Assembly: GCA_029721435.1 (NCBI GenBank)
Contig: CM056573.1
Location: forward strand, 153,161,947-153,225,946
Direction: 5' to 3'
DNA from: Gymnothorax reevesii
Lineage: Eukaryota > Chordata > Actinopteri > Anguilliformes > Muraenidae
Length of the DNA: 64,000 bases
Positions 20,645-32,528 of the stretch are shown in pieces (position 1 is the first letter of the stretch; every line of letters starts with the position of its first letter). The translations under genes and the position numbers were made by a program. The notes beneath the pieces were generated by a model. It did no database searches. It was not told the origin of the DNA and saw only the letters and a program-made list of their open reading frames with translations.

Positions 20645-21139
20645 TGTTATGGCCCCAATTTGTTATTACATTTATAACACAACAGCAACAGCAAGGGATG
20701 ACAAACACAGTTTTAACAACTAAAACACATTTAATTTTTAACAAAGACAAAGACTAATAACAACCTACAACTAAAGACCAAGATTGATAAATAAGAAAAA
20801 ACAGAAATAATTACAGTCCGTTTTTGGTGGGGTGGCTTGGTGATGTCCTGGATGAAGAAAATGCTCAAACACAGGCAAAGAAATCCACAAAAGAAACGTC
20901 ACAGGTCTTGAACAGAATGGCAGGTCTGGTCATCTTCTTGCAATTTCTCCTACTCCTTTACTGTCTCAATTCTTTTCCTTATCTACTCTTTTGCAGACCC
21001 CACCCACATTTAGACCTCTTTTTTTTAATTTTCTGAGACTTGCCCCAGACATGTCCAGGACATGTCTAAACATGACTCCAGTCTGAGCTTAACAAAAAAA
21101 GGTAAATACTGCCATCTAGTGGCCTATATTCACATTACA
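20645..21139 (-). repeat. 5' LTR of the Gmr1-like element
   Basis: 495 bases, flanked on the outside by CATG (21140-21143), which matches CATG at 15067-15070. Confidence 0.95.
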
Positions 21140-21143
21140 CATG

Positions 21144-23880
21144 TTTTACAGACAGCAAGTTCTGTTACTGTGAACAGTTGTACCAAGCATCCAAATCACA
21201 AGCAAGTATTAAAAGTTAGCTTCAAATGAGGTTTTTGTTCACACACCTTCTGTGGAATTTCCCCCGATTTTACTCTAACATATTAAGGACACAAAAATTA
21301 GCAACAGTAACTTAGTTACTTTACCTGCAGTGTTACAGCCACAATCAACTGGCTATCATGTAAGGTTGGCTTATGCAGTAAAAGCAACTTACAGCTTCTG
21401 TGGCTGTGAGTCACGGACAATCGCGACAAATACAGGCTTTATCTTCAAATATTTTACAAAGCCTGCGTTTGAGGCCAGTTGTTAGTGCTAACTATCGCTA
21501 GCAGTCCTCCAAGCCACCCGTAACACGTCAGCTTCACTTACATTACTTATTGCTATATTGTTACTTCCAGTTTGTGGCTCTGAGCGTTTGATCGATGCAG
21601 CTGCTTCAGGTTTGAGAAGCAGCTGAAACGCTTATCCTGTGTTGAATTATCCTTTATTGATAAAGCTGTCTTTGGTGAAATGCTGAGCACAAGTAGCTAA
21701 CGTTCCCTTGGGCTGTGGCTGTTTGCTGCCGGCAAACAAAAAAGATACCCATTAATTTCTGGTGGCATCCTCCTATGGAAGAGACATCAGTGTTTTTCTT
21801 CACGTCTAAAAGTAAACGGACAAGCAGCTTTGGGAGAGATGCTGACAGAACTGCACCTCAAATGATTAGCGGTTCTTCTTTTGTATTTCCAAAAGTGTCA
21901 ATGCTACAAAGGCATTGTATGATCTGCCATTGTTAGTGCCTGCTAGAATAGTTTCCAGTGTGGGCAGGTCCAGCGCCGTGATTGGCTCTGGCTAGGTCTG
22001 TACTAATTGGATGGCACAACCTGATGTCAGTTTTGCCCAGATCTCGAAGATCTCGGGAGGAGTGGTTCAGAGAAGAAATCACGTTCACGAAATCAAGTGC
22101 TTGGATTAAGGCAAAACCCCTGTATCTTATTTTTAGAAACTTTTCAGAGGTTGAGTATAGTCAACTATCATTATAACATTACAAATATGTATTAAAAGAA
22201 GGATCAGCATAATAGGTCTCCTTTAAAGCCAAAATTTTTGCAGCCACAAATTAGTTGTCTTGTTGATATGTTGCATAAACTTTCCATCTCACACAAGAAT
22301 TTTGAACTAGTGTCTCACGTGAGGTGAAAACGAAGTGGGAACGCGAACAGGAATCGAGCCTTAAAATAATGTCTCCCCTCTCCCTCCTGGGGACAGACAT
22401 AATTGATCGCATTACAAGCCAATCACAGAAGAGAAAATACATTGGTCCAATGGGAATGCTCAGGGCTTGTCCTCTTTAGAAGCAGTGCCCAAGAAAAAAG
22501 AATGTGCATGGAGACTAGGAGATGCAGTTTCAATGAAACACAAATGCAATGTACGAACAACAGGCAGCGCAGATTTACCCTTGAATAGTTTTTTATTACA
22601 AAAAGCAAAGTTAAGGAAAGGTAATTGTAAAGGACAACACTAGTCCTTGTATGTGTTTATTTTGTTTGAGTAAAGTATATTAATGTTTCTCATTTACATT
22701 CTACATTCTTATTTACAAACATTAATTATTTGATTAAATTTGTTCTATTTTATATGTGCTTTAATATAGTTGGTGTATGAAGATGTGAGTGATATTGTAT
22801 GTGTGTGAATCTTGTATGGACTTGGGGTGATGAATTTTGTCCTTTGTGTGACACCGTAGCTCCACAAGAGGGAGACCTGTAAAGGTAGCCAAACAGGTGT
22901 GTGTGATTAGGAAGCTGCTTTGTTTGAGCGCAAGCTACAAAAGTTTGATCTCCAGGCTCCAGCTTATTTTATGCTATATTTGCACACAAAAGGAGACTTT
23001 GACGCCTGTTTTAACAACAGAAGAGAAGATTATTAAACATTTTGCATCCTTGGTGAGCGCAGTGAGGTATGTTTGTTTATCTTGCTTTGTTTGAAACATT
23101 TTATCTGTACTTGTGATTTTGTATTAATGTGAAACACAGAGTAATGAGTGTTTGATATTTTAATGTTGTATTAATGCAAAAATATGAAGATTGTACTGTG
23201 GGAACTGTATGGTGATTTGTTTGTTTTATGTTTGTACACCCAACAGTTTTCACGGTGCTAAGGTGAAGATGATTCTGCTGCAACTAAAATAAAAGACACC
23301 TTGTGCATCTGTCGAGACTCTCTTTGGGGATCCAAGGGTTGCAACAGTAATGAAAAAATTTTCCTCGTCGCTGTAGAATGTAAATTGTATGCCTGCTGTT
23401 CTTTGAGTGAGGTGTCGGTTTAGAATTACAATGGTTATATCATTGAATTCTGTGGACCTTCTCTTTCATTTGTGTATGGTTTGTATGCATAGCATACATC
23501 CAGTAGAAATGCTAGCCTTGGAGCACTAATATTATTTTATCCTATGTTTTGCTACATGCTTATTTACTTGCTTGGTGTTTGAATTGTGTTCAGTTTAGGT
23601 AAAAATGGTCATCATGAACTTTTTGCTGAGTTTCTTCCCTTTAAGAGAATATGCCATATTACGATGATATTATTAGGAAACATCCTGTAATTATTATGCG
23701 TAATGACTGCCCCCAGTACAGGGGGCATTCGGGTGTAAGAGGTTAATAGCGAGGGAAACTATAATGATTCTGCTGCTGTGTTGAATATGCGGCAGCTATC
23801 GATGGAGCAAATGAGACAAAATAACAGGCAGAAATGCAGCAATAGCTGAGGGGAAGGACGATTCTCTGCCAGTGCTAACT
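21144..23880. other. Intron sequence, unclassified repeats
   Basis: The end of a common fish repeat, GCATAATAGGTCTCCTTTAA, lies at 22207-22226; its inverted counterpart (TTAAAGGTCCCCTATTATGC) starts another copy at 31824. Between about 22840 and 23350 the sequence looks LTR- or UTR-like: TGTGACACCG near its start and an AATAAA at 23288-23293. I could not fix its borders. No protein-coding exon seen. Confidence 0.4.
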
Positions 23881-24049
23881 TACACAATTTAACATTAGTC
23901 CAGTTTCCTTAACCCTCAAGCGATCAAGTATTTTAGAGACTAAAATGATTGTTTTATGCAAAATAGCAATTTTTAGCTTACCAGCCCTATGGGCTGACAA
24001 GTATGAAAGCAAATCTGTCTCATAATCCAAATTAAAATGGATTAACAGA

Positions 24050-24440
24050 AATGCATTTTCAGGATATTGCTGCATTTTTTGACTCATAAATGAAATGAAT
24101 AATAAATAATCCAAACTGCATTTTCATTTTCTTCTTCAAGACTGCTCATTCTGCGACTGAATTAAAATGAAAAAGAAAAAGGCGTTAAAGATTTCATTTT
24201 CAAAATATGTCCCAGCAAATAGTTACCAAAATTCAATTTCAAACGTCAAATTTGAGAAGTAAAATGCATTAGCAAAAAGGCTTTTTCATTTCAAGGTTAC
24301 GACGGCATTATTTGACTCATAAATAAAATGAATAACGAATCATCCAAACCGCTTTTTCGTTTTCTTCTTTAGGTTGCGCATTTATGACACAACTAAAAAA
24401 AAAAAAAGTGAACATTGCTTTTTTGTTTTCATGTCCGCCC
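24050..24440. repeat. Two-unit tandem repeat, period about 235 bp
   Basis: The block 'TTTGACTCATAAATGAAATG...ATCCAAACTGC...TTTTCTTCTT' at 24077-24140 recurs as 'TTTGACTCATAAATAAAATG...ATCCAAACCGC...TTTTCTTCTT' at 24309-24371. Both are followed by an A-rich stretch. Confidence 0.65.
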
Positions 24441-24790
24441 CACAAAAAATGTTCCATAATTCGAAGTGAATTGGCAATCCCAAGCGGCGCAGGAGAGTGA
24501 CGTCATACAGTGGTAGCCGTGTAACACATCGACCGCCAGTTCTCTATATGCGCGTCTGTGGATAAATCCCAGAGGTCTGAGCTAAGAAACGGACAGATTC
24601 ATCCTGTCTGATGGCAGCCTGCTGCTGCAGAAGAAGGACTTACGAAACCCATAGATCTATGATTTGTTATTTTTCCGTAAAGTCGCTTGTAATATCTTGC
24701 CGCTGGCCATTGCGAGATGCCGATACAATGATATGTTTCGGCCAATTGATGTGTTGTTCATGAACAGTCAGATCGTTAGAGTAACGTGAT
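24441..24790. other. Intron sequence without recognised feature
   Basis: No coding or repeat signal identified. Confidence 0.5.
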
Positions 24791-24859
24791 GTTAATTAGC
24801 AAGTTAACTACTTTCCAGCAAGATGGCAAACATTATGAAGAACTACTGCATAAAACTTG

Positions 24860-25548
24860 CTTTCATTCCATTAAAATTGAATCAGATTGCGATCAGTTTT
24901 GCACCTCTGTTTTATGTGGCAAGAAAGCTATGGAAGTAGCTACATATGCAGCTCCGGGGGGCAGGACCATATGAACCTGCTTTAAAACAGATTGTGTGCC
25001 AATAATCCATCCAACCATTCAGTGATCTGAGTGTAAGCACACGGTTTGAGTGGAAGCAGGTGGAAGCATACTTGGAGGCACTGACTGTGCATGGACGCAC
25101 CCCTGGACAGGAGGGAGTTTCATTGAGAGTACAGCTAAAGTTTTCCCACAAGATATCCTGCTCGCACACTTAATTGGCCCCTGCGTGCACTTGGATTAGA
25201 CTTGCTTCCACTCAAATCAATTAATGGTTGCACGCGATTTGTTTTACAAGCAGGTTCATACTGTCCTGCCTACCGAGGCTGCATATGTAGCTACTTCTGT
25301 GGCTTTCTTCATGACTTTGGAATGAAAGGGCCGCTTATATATTAATACATCAGTGCCCATACTTTTCTTCTACCTTAATAGCGGCTACATATAATAGTTG
25401 ATGGGTAACAAACACACTGGCTTCTAGTTGGTGTGCCTCATTGTAATTTTGTGGCTGAATCGCAGAGGTGCACTGAGCCGCGGGAGAGACGCATCCTGCT
25501 GCAAGCATAGTGTTGCCACATAAAACAGACGTGCGAAACTGATACACT
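24860..25548. repeat. Foldback element interrupting the BEL/Pao integrase
   Basis: 24926-25005 (GCTATGGAAGTAGCTACATA ... AACCTGCTTTAAAACA) pairs as an inverted, diverged copy with 25225-25306 (TTTACAAGCAGGTTCATACT ... GTAGCTACTTCTGTGGC). A second inverted pair links 24893-24928 (CAGTTTTGCACCTCTGTTTT) to 25505-25546 (AAAACAGACGTGCGAAACTG). The BEL integrase frame stops being readable exactly where the right arm begins, so this is an insertion into the older BEL copy. Confidence 0.65.
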
Positions 25549-26505
25549 ATATCTCTTGACAATGGATTTTCCTCTTTTCACTTGAAATGTTCCAAAATAG
25601 TCCACACCTGTATATGTAAAGGGTGGGCTATCTGGCGTCAACCTATCCACTGGCAAATCTGCCATCTTTTGCTCACCAGTCCTTGCGCTTGGCTTGTGAC
25701 AAGTGTAGCAATTTGAGAGCATCTTCTTAATGGCAGTTTGCTTGTAGGATCCAATATTTCTGCCTGAGCCATGCCAGGACATGATTTCAGCCACAATGTC
25801 CAACTTGTTGATGAGTGTTTCGTAAAATGAGGGTGGAAATCCAGAGGTCCTAGTGTAAGATGGCTGAATGTTTAGCCTCCTCTGGCATTGCCGACCTGCA
25901 CAACCTTCCTCTGACTCTCAACTCTCCTTCTTCCAAATAAGGATCCAACTTGTCACTGTGGCTATTTCTTTTAATGTGATCTTTTCCTTTCAGCAAAGTC
26001 TTGATCTCTTCTCCATACTTCTGGCTTTGACTGTAATGAATCAAATCAAGTTCTGCGTCAATCAAATCTTGCAGGTTAATTGAAGCATGTCTTCCACTTT
26101 TCTGTTCTTCATCTCTTGATACACATGTCGCTGTACGTCTTCTTTGTCTTTGGTTGTGCTTATGTTCTTTTGCAGCTCCTTTCTCTGGCACCTCAGTTCC
26201 AGCAGTATCCTTTCAGATGGGTAAGCCATGCTACTGCTTTCTTCAATCGGTGCCAGTCAGAATAATAAGCAGTAACTTTGTCAAAACCTTCCTCTTGCAT
26301 ATTAACGACACAGGAGACAACATTTCTTTTTAATTCTGGATCATCTTCTGCCAGTGAGCTTGGCTGGCTAATACTGACTGGCCACTCACTGAATGAACTT
26401 ACCAGGAATTCCAGTCCGTTAATCCAATTCTTCCAAGTCAGAAGGTTCTCTGCTGACAAGCCTCTGGAGACAAGGTCAGCAGGGTTGTCCGTGGAACTGA
26501 CAAAT
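25549..26505 (-). pseudogene. BEL/Pao pol relic: region before integrase, and integrase start
   Basis: Minus-strand pieces in BEL/Pao order: DNPADLVSRGLSAENLLTWK near 26500-26440, SVSQPSS-type linker, then DAELDLIHYSQSQKYGEEIK with YLEEGELRVRGRL (26120-25880). The integrase zinc region (CYTCHKPSARTGEQKMADLP) and the first core segment PPFTYTGVDYFGTFQVKRG follow, ending at about 25560. D of VDYFG is the first catalytic acid; the remainder is cut by the foldback element. Several frame changes make it dead. This is the downstream continuation of the reverse transcriptase at 27600-28640. Confidence 0.85.
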
Positions 26506-26513
26506 CTTCACTG

Positions 26514-27432
26514 CCTTCAGTGACGGTGCGCTCAGGAACCACACGCAAGAGAGGGAAATCCAAAAAATGTATGCCTTTAATGGAGTCTGGGTCAAAGCCA
26601 AAATGCAAAGGAATTGCCAAGCCACAATACGAAATCCAAAAACAGTATCGACTAGACAGGCAGGGGTCAGAACCAGTAAGACAGATGGGCAGAGGTACAA
26701 AAACGATAGGCAAAAAGTCATAGTCGTACACACAGGGCATCCAAACACAGAACCCGTGGTCATACAAAAATAGGTTGAAATCCAGAAAGACAAAAACAGT
26801 ACAAAAAGGGCAATGGCAAGAATCAAGGTCGGATTATCCAGTAGAAGTAAAACAATAATCAATGGCATACGAGGAGCTCTCACAAAGAAATATTGATCAA
26901 CGTTCTGACAAGAGCTGTGAGTGAAAATACTTCTAATATACACACAGGAATGGTCACATGCTATATAGAGATCAGCTGTGGGGAATGAGGCTAATTACAT
27001 CGGGAGAATCACATGAGGGAAACCCTTACCACGAAAATTGGCGAGAGACAAAATACGAACGGGAATCACACAGACAGCCTATGACATTTAAACAGCTCTG
27101 GTCCAGGAGTTCTACATGCAGATAACAAGAGCAGGAGAGTAATTAAGCACATGCGAGAGATTCTCGCTGAAACTTAGGGAGAGGACGGCGAAAAGCAAAG
27201 GGCGGAGAATAGAACAGGGCGATTGCGAAGAGGTAATTAGTCTATTAGTAGCAGTGCGGTTTTACAGCTTAAACTAGAGTGCTCATTAGTAATTAGTAAT
27301 CGAATATATATACATGGTTAGTTGTGTTAGTAGACTATAATACAAAATACAAATGTTAGTCTTGTTAGTAATCAGAACAGAAGGGTGAAGGGAGAAAACG
27401 AGATACGAAGGAATGTTTTAAACACCAGACAC
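26514..27432. mobile_element. 919-bp insertion into BEL RNase H/pol, 8-bp duplication
   Basis: CTTCACTG stands directly on both sides (26506-26513 and 27433-27440), and BEL-type coding sequence resumes on each side, so this is a clean insertion. The interior is rich in CAAAAACAG/CAGGCAGGGGTCAGAAC words seen in many fish repeats. No terminal inverted repeat is obvious. An 8-bp duplication suggests hAT or a similar integrase. The long hydrophobic minus-strand frame inside it (26476-26943) is not convincing as a gene. Confidence 0.65.
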
Positions 27433-27440
27433 CTTCACTG

Positions 27441-28640
27441 TCTTATAAATGACACTTTGTTGGTTACGAAGGTTTTGAAGCAAGCTGCATCATTTTCAAT
27501 GTATTTCAAGACAGTCGAGCTGTCTGTTCAGAATATTGACTCTTTCAATTCCATGTTCAGCTCCTGTCACAACATTCGGTCCATCTTGACAGCCAAAGTT
27601 GCTCCTGTTAGTTCAACAGGATATAGGTAAGGCTGCTGTTAGATCAACAGGCAACAAACCACCATCTAAGTCCAAATTCTTTACTTTTGTGGCTCACACC
27701 TCCTCAGGAATGGATCACAGAAACGCTCTTGAATTGCTCATTCACCTCATCAAGTGGAATCCTCCTTGTCCACAGAGAGATCTCCGGTCCTTGGCTAGTA
27801 TAATTGCTTCCTGTCCTGTGTCCACTGAGGCCAAACAATCATCCACATAACTCGTCAGGAGCGTCTGAGCTGCCCTCTCTGTCATATCCTGTCTATCCTC
27901 TACTATTCTTCGTAAAGCATAGCACAAGCAACTAGGTGAGGACGTAGCACCAAATACGTGTACACACATCTGGTAATCGACTGCTTCCTCTTCCAGACTG
28001 CCTTCAGTCCACCATAAAAATCTAAGGAGGTCTGCATCCTTGTCAGACAATCGAACCTGGTAAAACATTGATTCAATGTCAGCCATGATGGCGACTGGCT
28101 GTTTTTGAAACCTGTTCAGCACTCCTAGTAGAGTGTTTGTGAGGTTGGGTCCTTGAAGTAATTGATCGTTCAAGAGAACTCCCTGGTAAGATGCATTGCA
28201 GTCAAATACCGCTCTTATCTTGTTTTTTTCGGGGTGGTAAACCCCATGGTGGGGGATGTACCACTCCCGGTCTTCATTCTGTAACTGGTCATCAGGTACT
28301 CTTTCAACATATCCTTTTCCAACTATGCTGTTCATAAATCCAGAGTATTCTTTGTGGAATTGAGGATTTCTTGTGAGCTTTCGTTTCAGATCTGACAGCC
28401 TTTGATTACTCCTTCATCTTTCAAAGGCAATCCAATATGGTAATGACCATTCTTGAACTCTACTGATTCTAAAAGAGACCGCATGAATTGACGATCTTCT
28501 TGAAACATATCAGTCTTGTCTTCATAACGGCGCTCAGGAAAGTCTGAACTTGCTGAACTTGCAGGTCTTCAATGGCCTCCACGGAGATGCGATTCACCTT
28601 GCAGCTTTGAAGAACTTCATCGCTCACATCTGAGTGTTCT
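27441..28640 (-). pseudogene. BEL/Pao pol relic: reverse transcriptase and RNase H
   Basis: From about 28560 the frame reads GHYHIGLPLKDE, then after a frameshift LKRKLTRNPQFHKEYSGFMN and an open 197 codons (28335-27742): GKGYVERVP, WYIPHHGVYHPEK, IRAVFDCNASYQG, MADIESMFYQVRL and the catalytic SYVDD. These are BEL/Pao reverse-transcriptase signatures. Further down come SNSRAFL, a SIPEEV box and VKNLDLDGGLLPVD with stops. After a deletion the RNase H piece TDSSTVLKYIENDAACFKTF follows at about 27530-27460, and is then cut by the 919-bp insertion. Same strand as the host gene. Certainly dead. Confidence 0.88.
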
Positions 28641-29734
28641 TGCTTACTTTTCCTGGTTTCTGATACACTATCCTTTGGCCTCACATCGTCATTGTGATCT
28701 TCCTCAATAAGCTCTTTTCGAGTTTGTGAAACCCAATTTCCAAAAAAAAAACTGCTAAAATTTTCACAATTGGGCTTGTACCAATTTAACATTTTCTTTT
28801 TCTTCTTCTGGTATTACTTCAACAAGCTCAGCATTCAGTTGTTTAAACTCACTGTACATGCGATTGAAAGAATCTTTAATTTCCTCTTCAACTTTCACCA
28901 CATTATGCCCATTTTGTTTCCACAATTCAATATCACATTTCGTTCTGGTGAAATTTCCCTTGGCTTTTATTACGCAGTTTTTTTTATTTTTTCTTCCATG
29001 GCCAATTCTGTGGGCTTTAGTGCCCTCTTCTGGCTATCAGTATCCACGTTTTCCATTGCTGACTTGTCTGCTATTTTACCACTTCAGTTGATATGCTATA
29101 ACACAGTAATTATCTTCCAATCTTAAACTGATCATTTCCACGAATTCCAAATCCTCACAAATCTAAATCTTTTGTTGCACGACACTTAGGGAGTGCATCA
29201 GGCATTCAAATAAAGCCGTTGTCTTACTTCAATAGCTTTCTCACGACGGTTTTCCACGTGTCTGCATCCACAAGTGGAGTCTTTGACTAATGTAGGTGCA
29301 ATGTTTTGAATTCAAAACTTGTGTCTTGTTCTTGAGTGACTAAAGTCAATGACGCGAGACTTCTTGAAAGTTTAGAATCATTAGTTAAGTATAAAAGGGT
29401 TACATTACAGATAATCAAGTGGTAACTTAAGATTCATACAGGAGTAACAGAAAATGCGTGTAGTCATGGAGCAACAAGAAATCCAAATAGTCACGTTTTG
29501 TCACGGAGCAACAGAAAATCTGTGTAGTCACGGTTAAAGATAGCTGCACACTGAATAATCATACATCAATGGCACCATTTACCGATCTTGCACATGACCT
29601 CATAAAGGAGCCAATCACCAACGGCAACACTAAATTACAAATAATATTACAGATTTACACAACAGTCCTTTGTTTCCAGTATTCAAACAATATCACAGAT
29701 ACTCAAAATAAACCAATCTCCTGTCATTTGCATT
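28641..29734. other. Intron sequence, probably 5' part of the BEL/Pao relic
   Basis: Lies upstream of the BEL reverse transcriptase on the minus strand. Charged, lysine- and glutamate-rich frames (28470-28790) may be the end of gag or the protease region, but no motif is clear. No LTR could be delimited. A repeated phrase 'GGAGCAACA.GAAAT.' occurs at 29468 and 29509. Confidence 0.4.
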
Positions 29735-30990
29735 CTGGTTCTCACAGTACTGTATTGAGCCATTACATCACCTCCTGTTTCACTCGGGTATAATAATGAA
29801 GTAACACACGAAAATCCCTTCATCACCCAAAAGCATGAAGAAAACAAAACAACTTTCTGTTCAAAAGAGGCAAATGGTCATAGACCTTCATAAATCTTGT
29901 AATGGCTACAAGAAGATTCACAATGGATTGAATATGCCACTGAGACTGTCAGAGCAGATACTAACATCAAGGGTAGAGGGTGCAACTGCATTTCTGCCCC
30001 CAGGATACTGAGGAGGATGGTGAGAGAACGAAAAAAATTCCCAAGAATCACTGTGAAGGAACTGCAGACCTTAGTGGCCTCTTGGGGTCATCAAGTGTCA
30101 AAAAAAAAAACCATCAGACGCCACCTCTACAACCACAGACTCTCTGGAAGGGTTGCCTGAGGAAAGCCTTTTCTGGCCAAAAGGACAGATGCAAGCTCTT
30201 GGAGTTGCCAAATGTCAGTTAAATTATGACTGGAACAAGGTGCTTTGGTCAGATGAAACCAAAATTGCCCGTTTCGGTCAGATACAGCAGCGGCATTCTA
30301 GGCGTCAAAACAGTGATGCAAACAAGTAGAAGCACCTCTTACCCATGGTGAAAGATGATGGTCAGTAAGTCCTGATTTGGAGCTGTTTTAATTCAAGATG
30401 TCCAGGGGCACTGGTTAAGATTAATGGCATAACAAATTACACCAAGTGTCAGGATATTGTGGCTGACAATCTGGATGCCTCTGACAGAAGGCAGGGATTT
30501 GGCCATAGGTCCAACAAGACAATGACACAAAGCATATCTCAAGATCCACACAGAAGTGGTTCTGTGGCCACAAAATCAATGTTCAGCAATGGCCATCTCA
30601 GTCCCCAGACCTCAATGAAATTGATAACCAGTGGGCTTAGTTGAAGAGGGCAGTTAATAAATGCAAACTAGAAAGGATCTGCTGAGAGGAATGGTCCAAA
30701 ATCCCCCCAAATATGTGCCTCAAACTTGTAAAAAATTACAGGAAAAGACTCCATGCTTTTATCCTTGCCAGAGGTGGGAGCACAGAGTACTAAATGGGGG
30801 GGTGCCAATATTTATACTTTGATTTTGTTGAAATTTATTTTGTATTAAATGATTGTTAACATATTGGTTTCAAACATTAATAAAGTATTTTACACGTTAG
30901 TAAATTTCATTTCTCTTCAATTACATTGCTTTTTTGCATTGTTTGTGCACTGTCAGTCAGGGGTGTCAGCAATATTTGAGCCCATTGTAG
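29735..30990 (+). pseudogene. Tc1-like transposase relic
   Basis: Translated in pieces: a helix-turn-helix start (KKTKQLSVQKRQMVIDLHKS), a GTGTSGRTLRRML-like segment with stops, SDATSTTTDSLEG, and the box NYDWNKVLWSDETKIARFG, which holds the first catalytic aspartate of the DDE domain. Later comes a QQWPSQSPDLN-like box near 30590-30615 (second acid region). Many frame breaks. The right end near 30960 (GGGGTGTCAGCAATATTTGA) resembles a Tc1 terminus; the left terminus is not clear. Confidence 0.75.
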
Positions 30991-31185
30991 CTGTTCAAAA
31001 TTGTGACTGCAGCTGAATTTGGAAGCATACAAAAAGGGTCCACAGAAACCACTGTTTTCCGCAGATATTTTGGCCAATTATTTTGCATATAGCAAAAGCT
31101 CAAATAATGCAATGCCATATTTTTGTGACATTTCTGCCACTACTTCTAGCATCAAATTCAAGCATCCCACCTGATTAATTCTCAC
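30991..31185. other. Intron sequence downstream of the LU-domain-2 exon
   Basis: Short AT-rich stretch between the Tc1 relic and the donor site of the exon. Confidence 0.6.
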
Positions 31186-31293
31186 CTGAAGTAAAGCAAC
31201 GATCTTCAGATCCCTTGCATTCCAAAGTATTGGAGCAGTCTTCAGTCAAACAAGTAAAACACTTCTTTCCATTGGGAGAAGATTCAGGCAATG
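31186..31293 (-). CDS. Ly6/uPAR-like receptor, exon for first half of LU domain 2
   Basis: A 108-nt exon bounded on the minus strand by acceptor TTCTGTTACAG and donor CAG-GTGAGAAT, phase 1 at both ends. It encodes ALPESSPNGKKCFTCLTEDC and SNTLECKGSEDRCFTS: the opening of an LU domain, with the CxxC start and five cysteines. In uPAR-type genes each LU domain is split over two exons with phase-1 introns, exactly as here. It joins in frame to 62381-62524 upstream and 4185-4381 downstream. Too short to be seen as an ordinary open frame, and isolated among transposons, so easily missed. Confidence 0.88.
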
Positions 31294-32502
31294 CTGTAAC
31301 AGAATATAGATATAATGATTCTGAATGCCAAACAAAAGAGAAACTTAAGAAAAGAGAGCTAGATCCGCCTATTTATAATGCCATTTACAAGTGAATTTTA
31401 ATAAAAATTGAATGAAGGCTATAGCCCTAAGCGCAAACATGCCTGGCTGATACCAATAAAGTTGGTGATTAAAGTACCAGGGTAGCCAAAACTAAGAATA
31501 GGCCAGCTGTTGAGACCCATAAGCGAAGGTCTTTTCCCCATGCAGCTCTCGGAGAGATTGGCCCCTGATTAGTCTAATCAATTAAAGTAGCCTTGAAAAA
31601 AAGCACCAGTGATATTGTATAACTGCAATACACAGAAAATTCAATGGCATTCATCTACAAGACATTTGGATTCAGTGAGCTTTGATTTGGTGGATAGTTA
31701 TAAATCACAGACATGATTACCAATCAGAAATGATTTGTTCATTCTGAGATAAACAGAGGAACACAAGGAAAATCTATTCAGAAGACTTGGAAAAAACTTC
31801 AGTTGAGCAGTACATCATTCACTTAAAGGTCCCCTATTATGCTATTTTAGTGGTTGAAAATATGTCCAATGGGTCATTAAAATAATGTTAAGAATTAAGT
31901 TACAAAAAAACAAAAAAAAAAACCCACACGCATCCAGGCTTAATTAAGGCCCATTCACATCAAGCGCAAATTTACATATAGAAGCTTATTTCCTGGGTTC
32001 TAATGTAAGCTTGCACACCAAGGCGGAAGTTTCGTGTGGTAGAAAAAAAATCAGCGCAGACTTGAGTTTCAGCGAAAATCCGTCGGCGAAACTAGACTTT
32101 TGGCCAATGAAATGCTTTGCTTCTAATGATGTTACAGCATTCAAACCTCAAACTGCATAGTCACATAAACAAGATACAAACTCCTTACAAAGCATAGTAC
32201 AGTGACAAACAAAGGAGGGCGTCCGATCAATATTGTTCTCCAGCATCCAGTCCTCTATGACTAGAGGCGGGATGATTACTTGAACAACGGACTGAAAGAC
32301 CAGCTCCGGGCATCAATAATGAAAACGCTCTGTGGAAACAAAGATGACCATCGGTCACGCAAAAGTAGACTTGAGGCTCAGGTTATCGTTCAGATACATA
32401 CAACAAGTGCGAAGTCTCAGAGCCTGCGTCGCTGCGCGGGTGTTATGTAGAAGTATACTTTGGTGAATAAAATTTGCATTGATTGAGTGATGGTGAATTG
32501 CT
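31294..32502. other. Intron sequence with truncated repeat ends
   Basis: At 31824 a repeat begins with TTAAAGGTCCCCTATTATGC (compare 22207-22226, opposite orientation). An A-run lies at 31900-31924. No coding exon. Confidence 0.5.
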
Positions 32503-32528
32503 ATGATGATGATGATGACGATGATGAT
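32503..32528. repeat. (GAT)n microsatellite
   Basis: Short ATGATGATGATGATGACGAT tract directly left of the Tc1/mariner terminus. Confidence 0.8.

Larger units (their letters stand above)
15071..21139 (-). mobile_element. Full-length Gmr1-like LTR retrotransposon (Ty3/Gypsy-related, integrase before RT)
   Basis: A 6.07-kb element with two 495-bp LTRs (TGTTATGG...CATTACA on the plus strand). CATG flanks it on both sides (15067-15070, 21140-21143) as target duplication. A tRNA-Pro-type primer site and a single 1623-codon gag-pol frame lie between the LTRs. By eye the LTRs differ at only three positions, so insertion is recent. The protein order gag, protease, integrase, reverse transcriptase, RNase H is that of Gmr1 from cod, unlike ordinary Ty3/Gypsy elements. 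It sits in sense orientation inside the host gene's last intron, so its own poly(A) signal could cut host transcripts short. Confidence 0.96.

Noticed and set aside
22790..23360. LTR of the BEL/Pao element
   Set aside because: TGTGACACC start and an AATAAA are suggestive, but no matching second copy, duplication or primer site was found, so it is not listed as an LTR.
26476..26943. 155-codon hydrophobic open frame on the minus strand
   Set aside because: Lies inside the 919-bp insertion in CAAAAACAG-rich repeat DNA, whose complement naturally encodes leucine, valine and phenylalanine. No start context, homologue or conservation sign.
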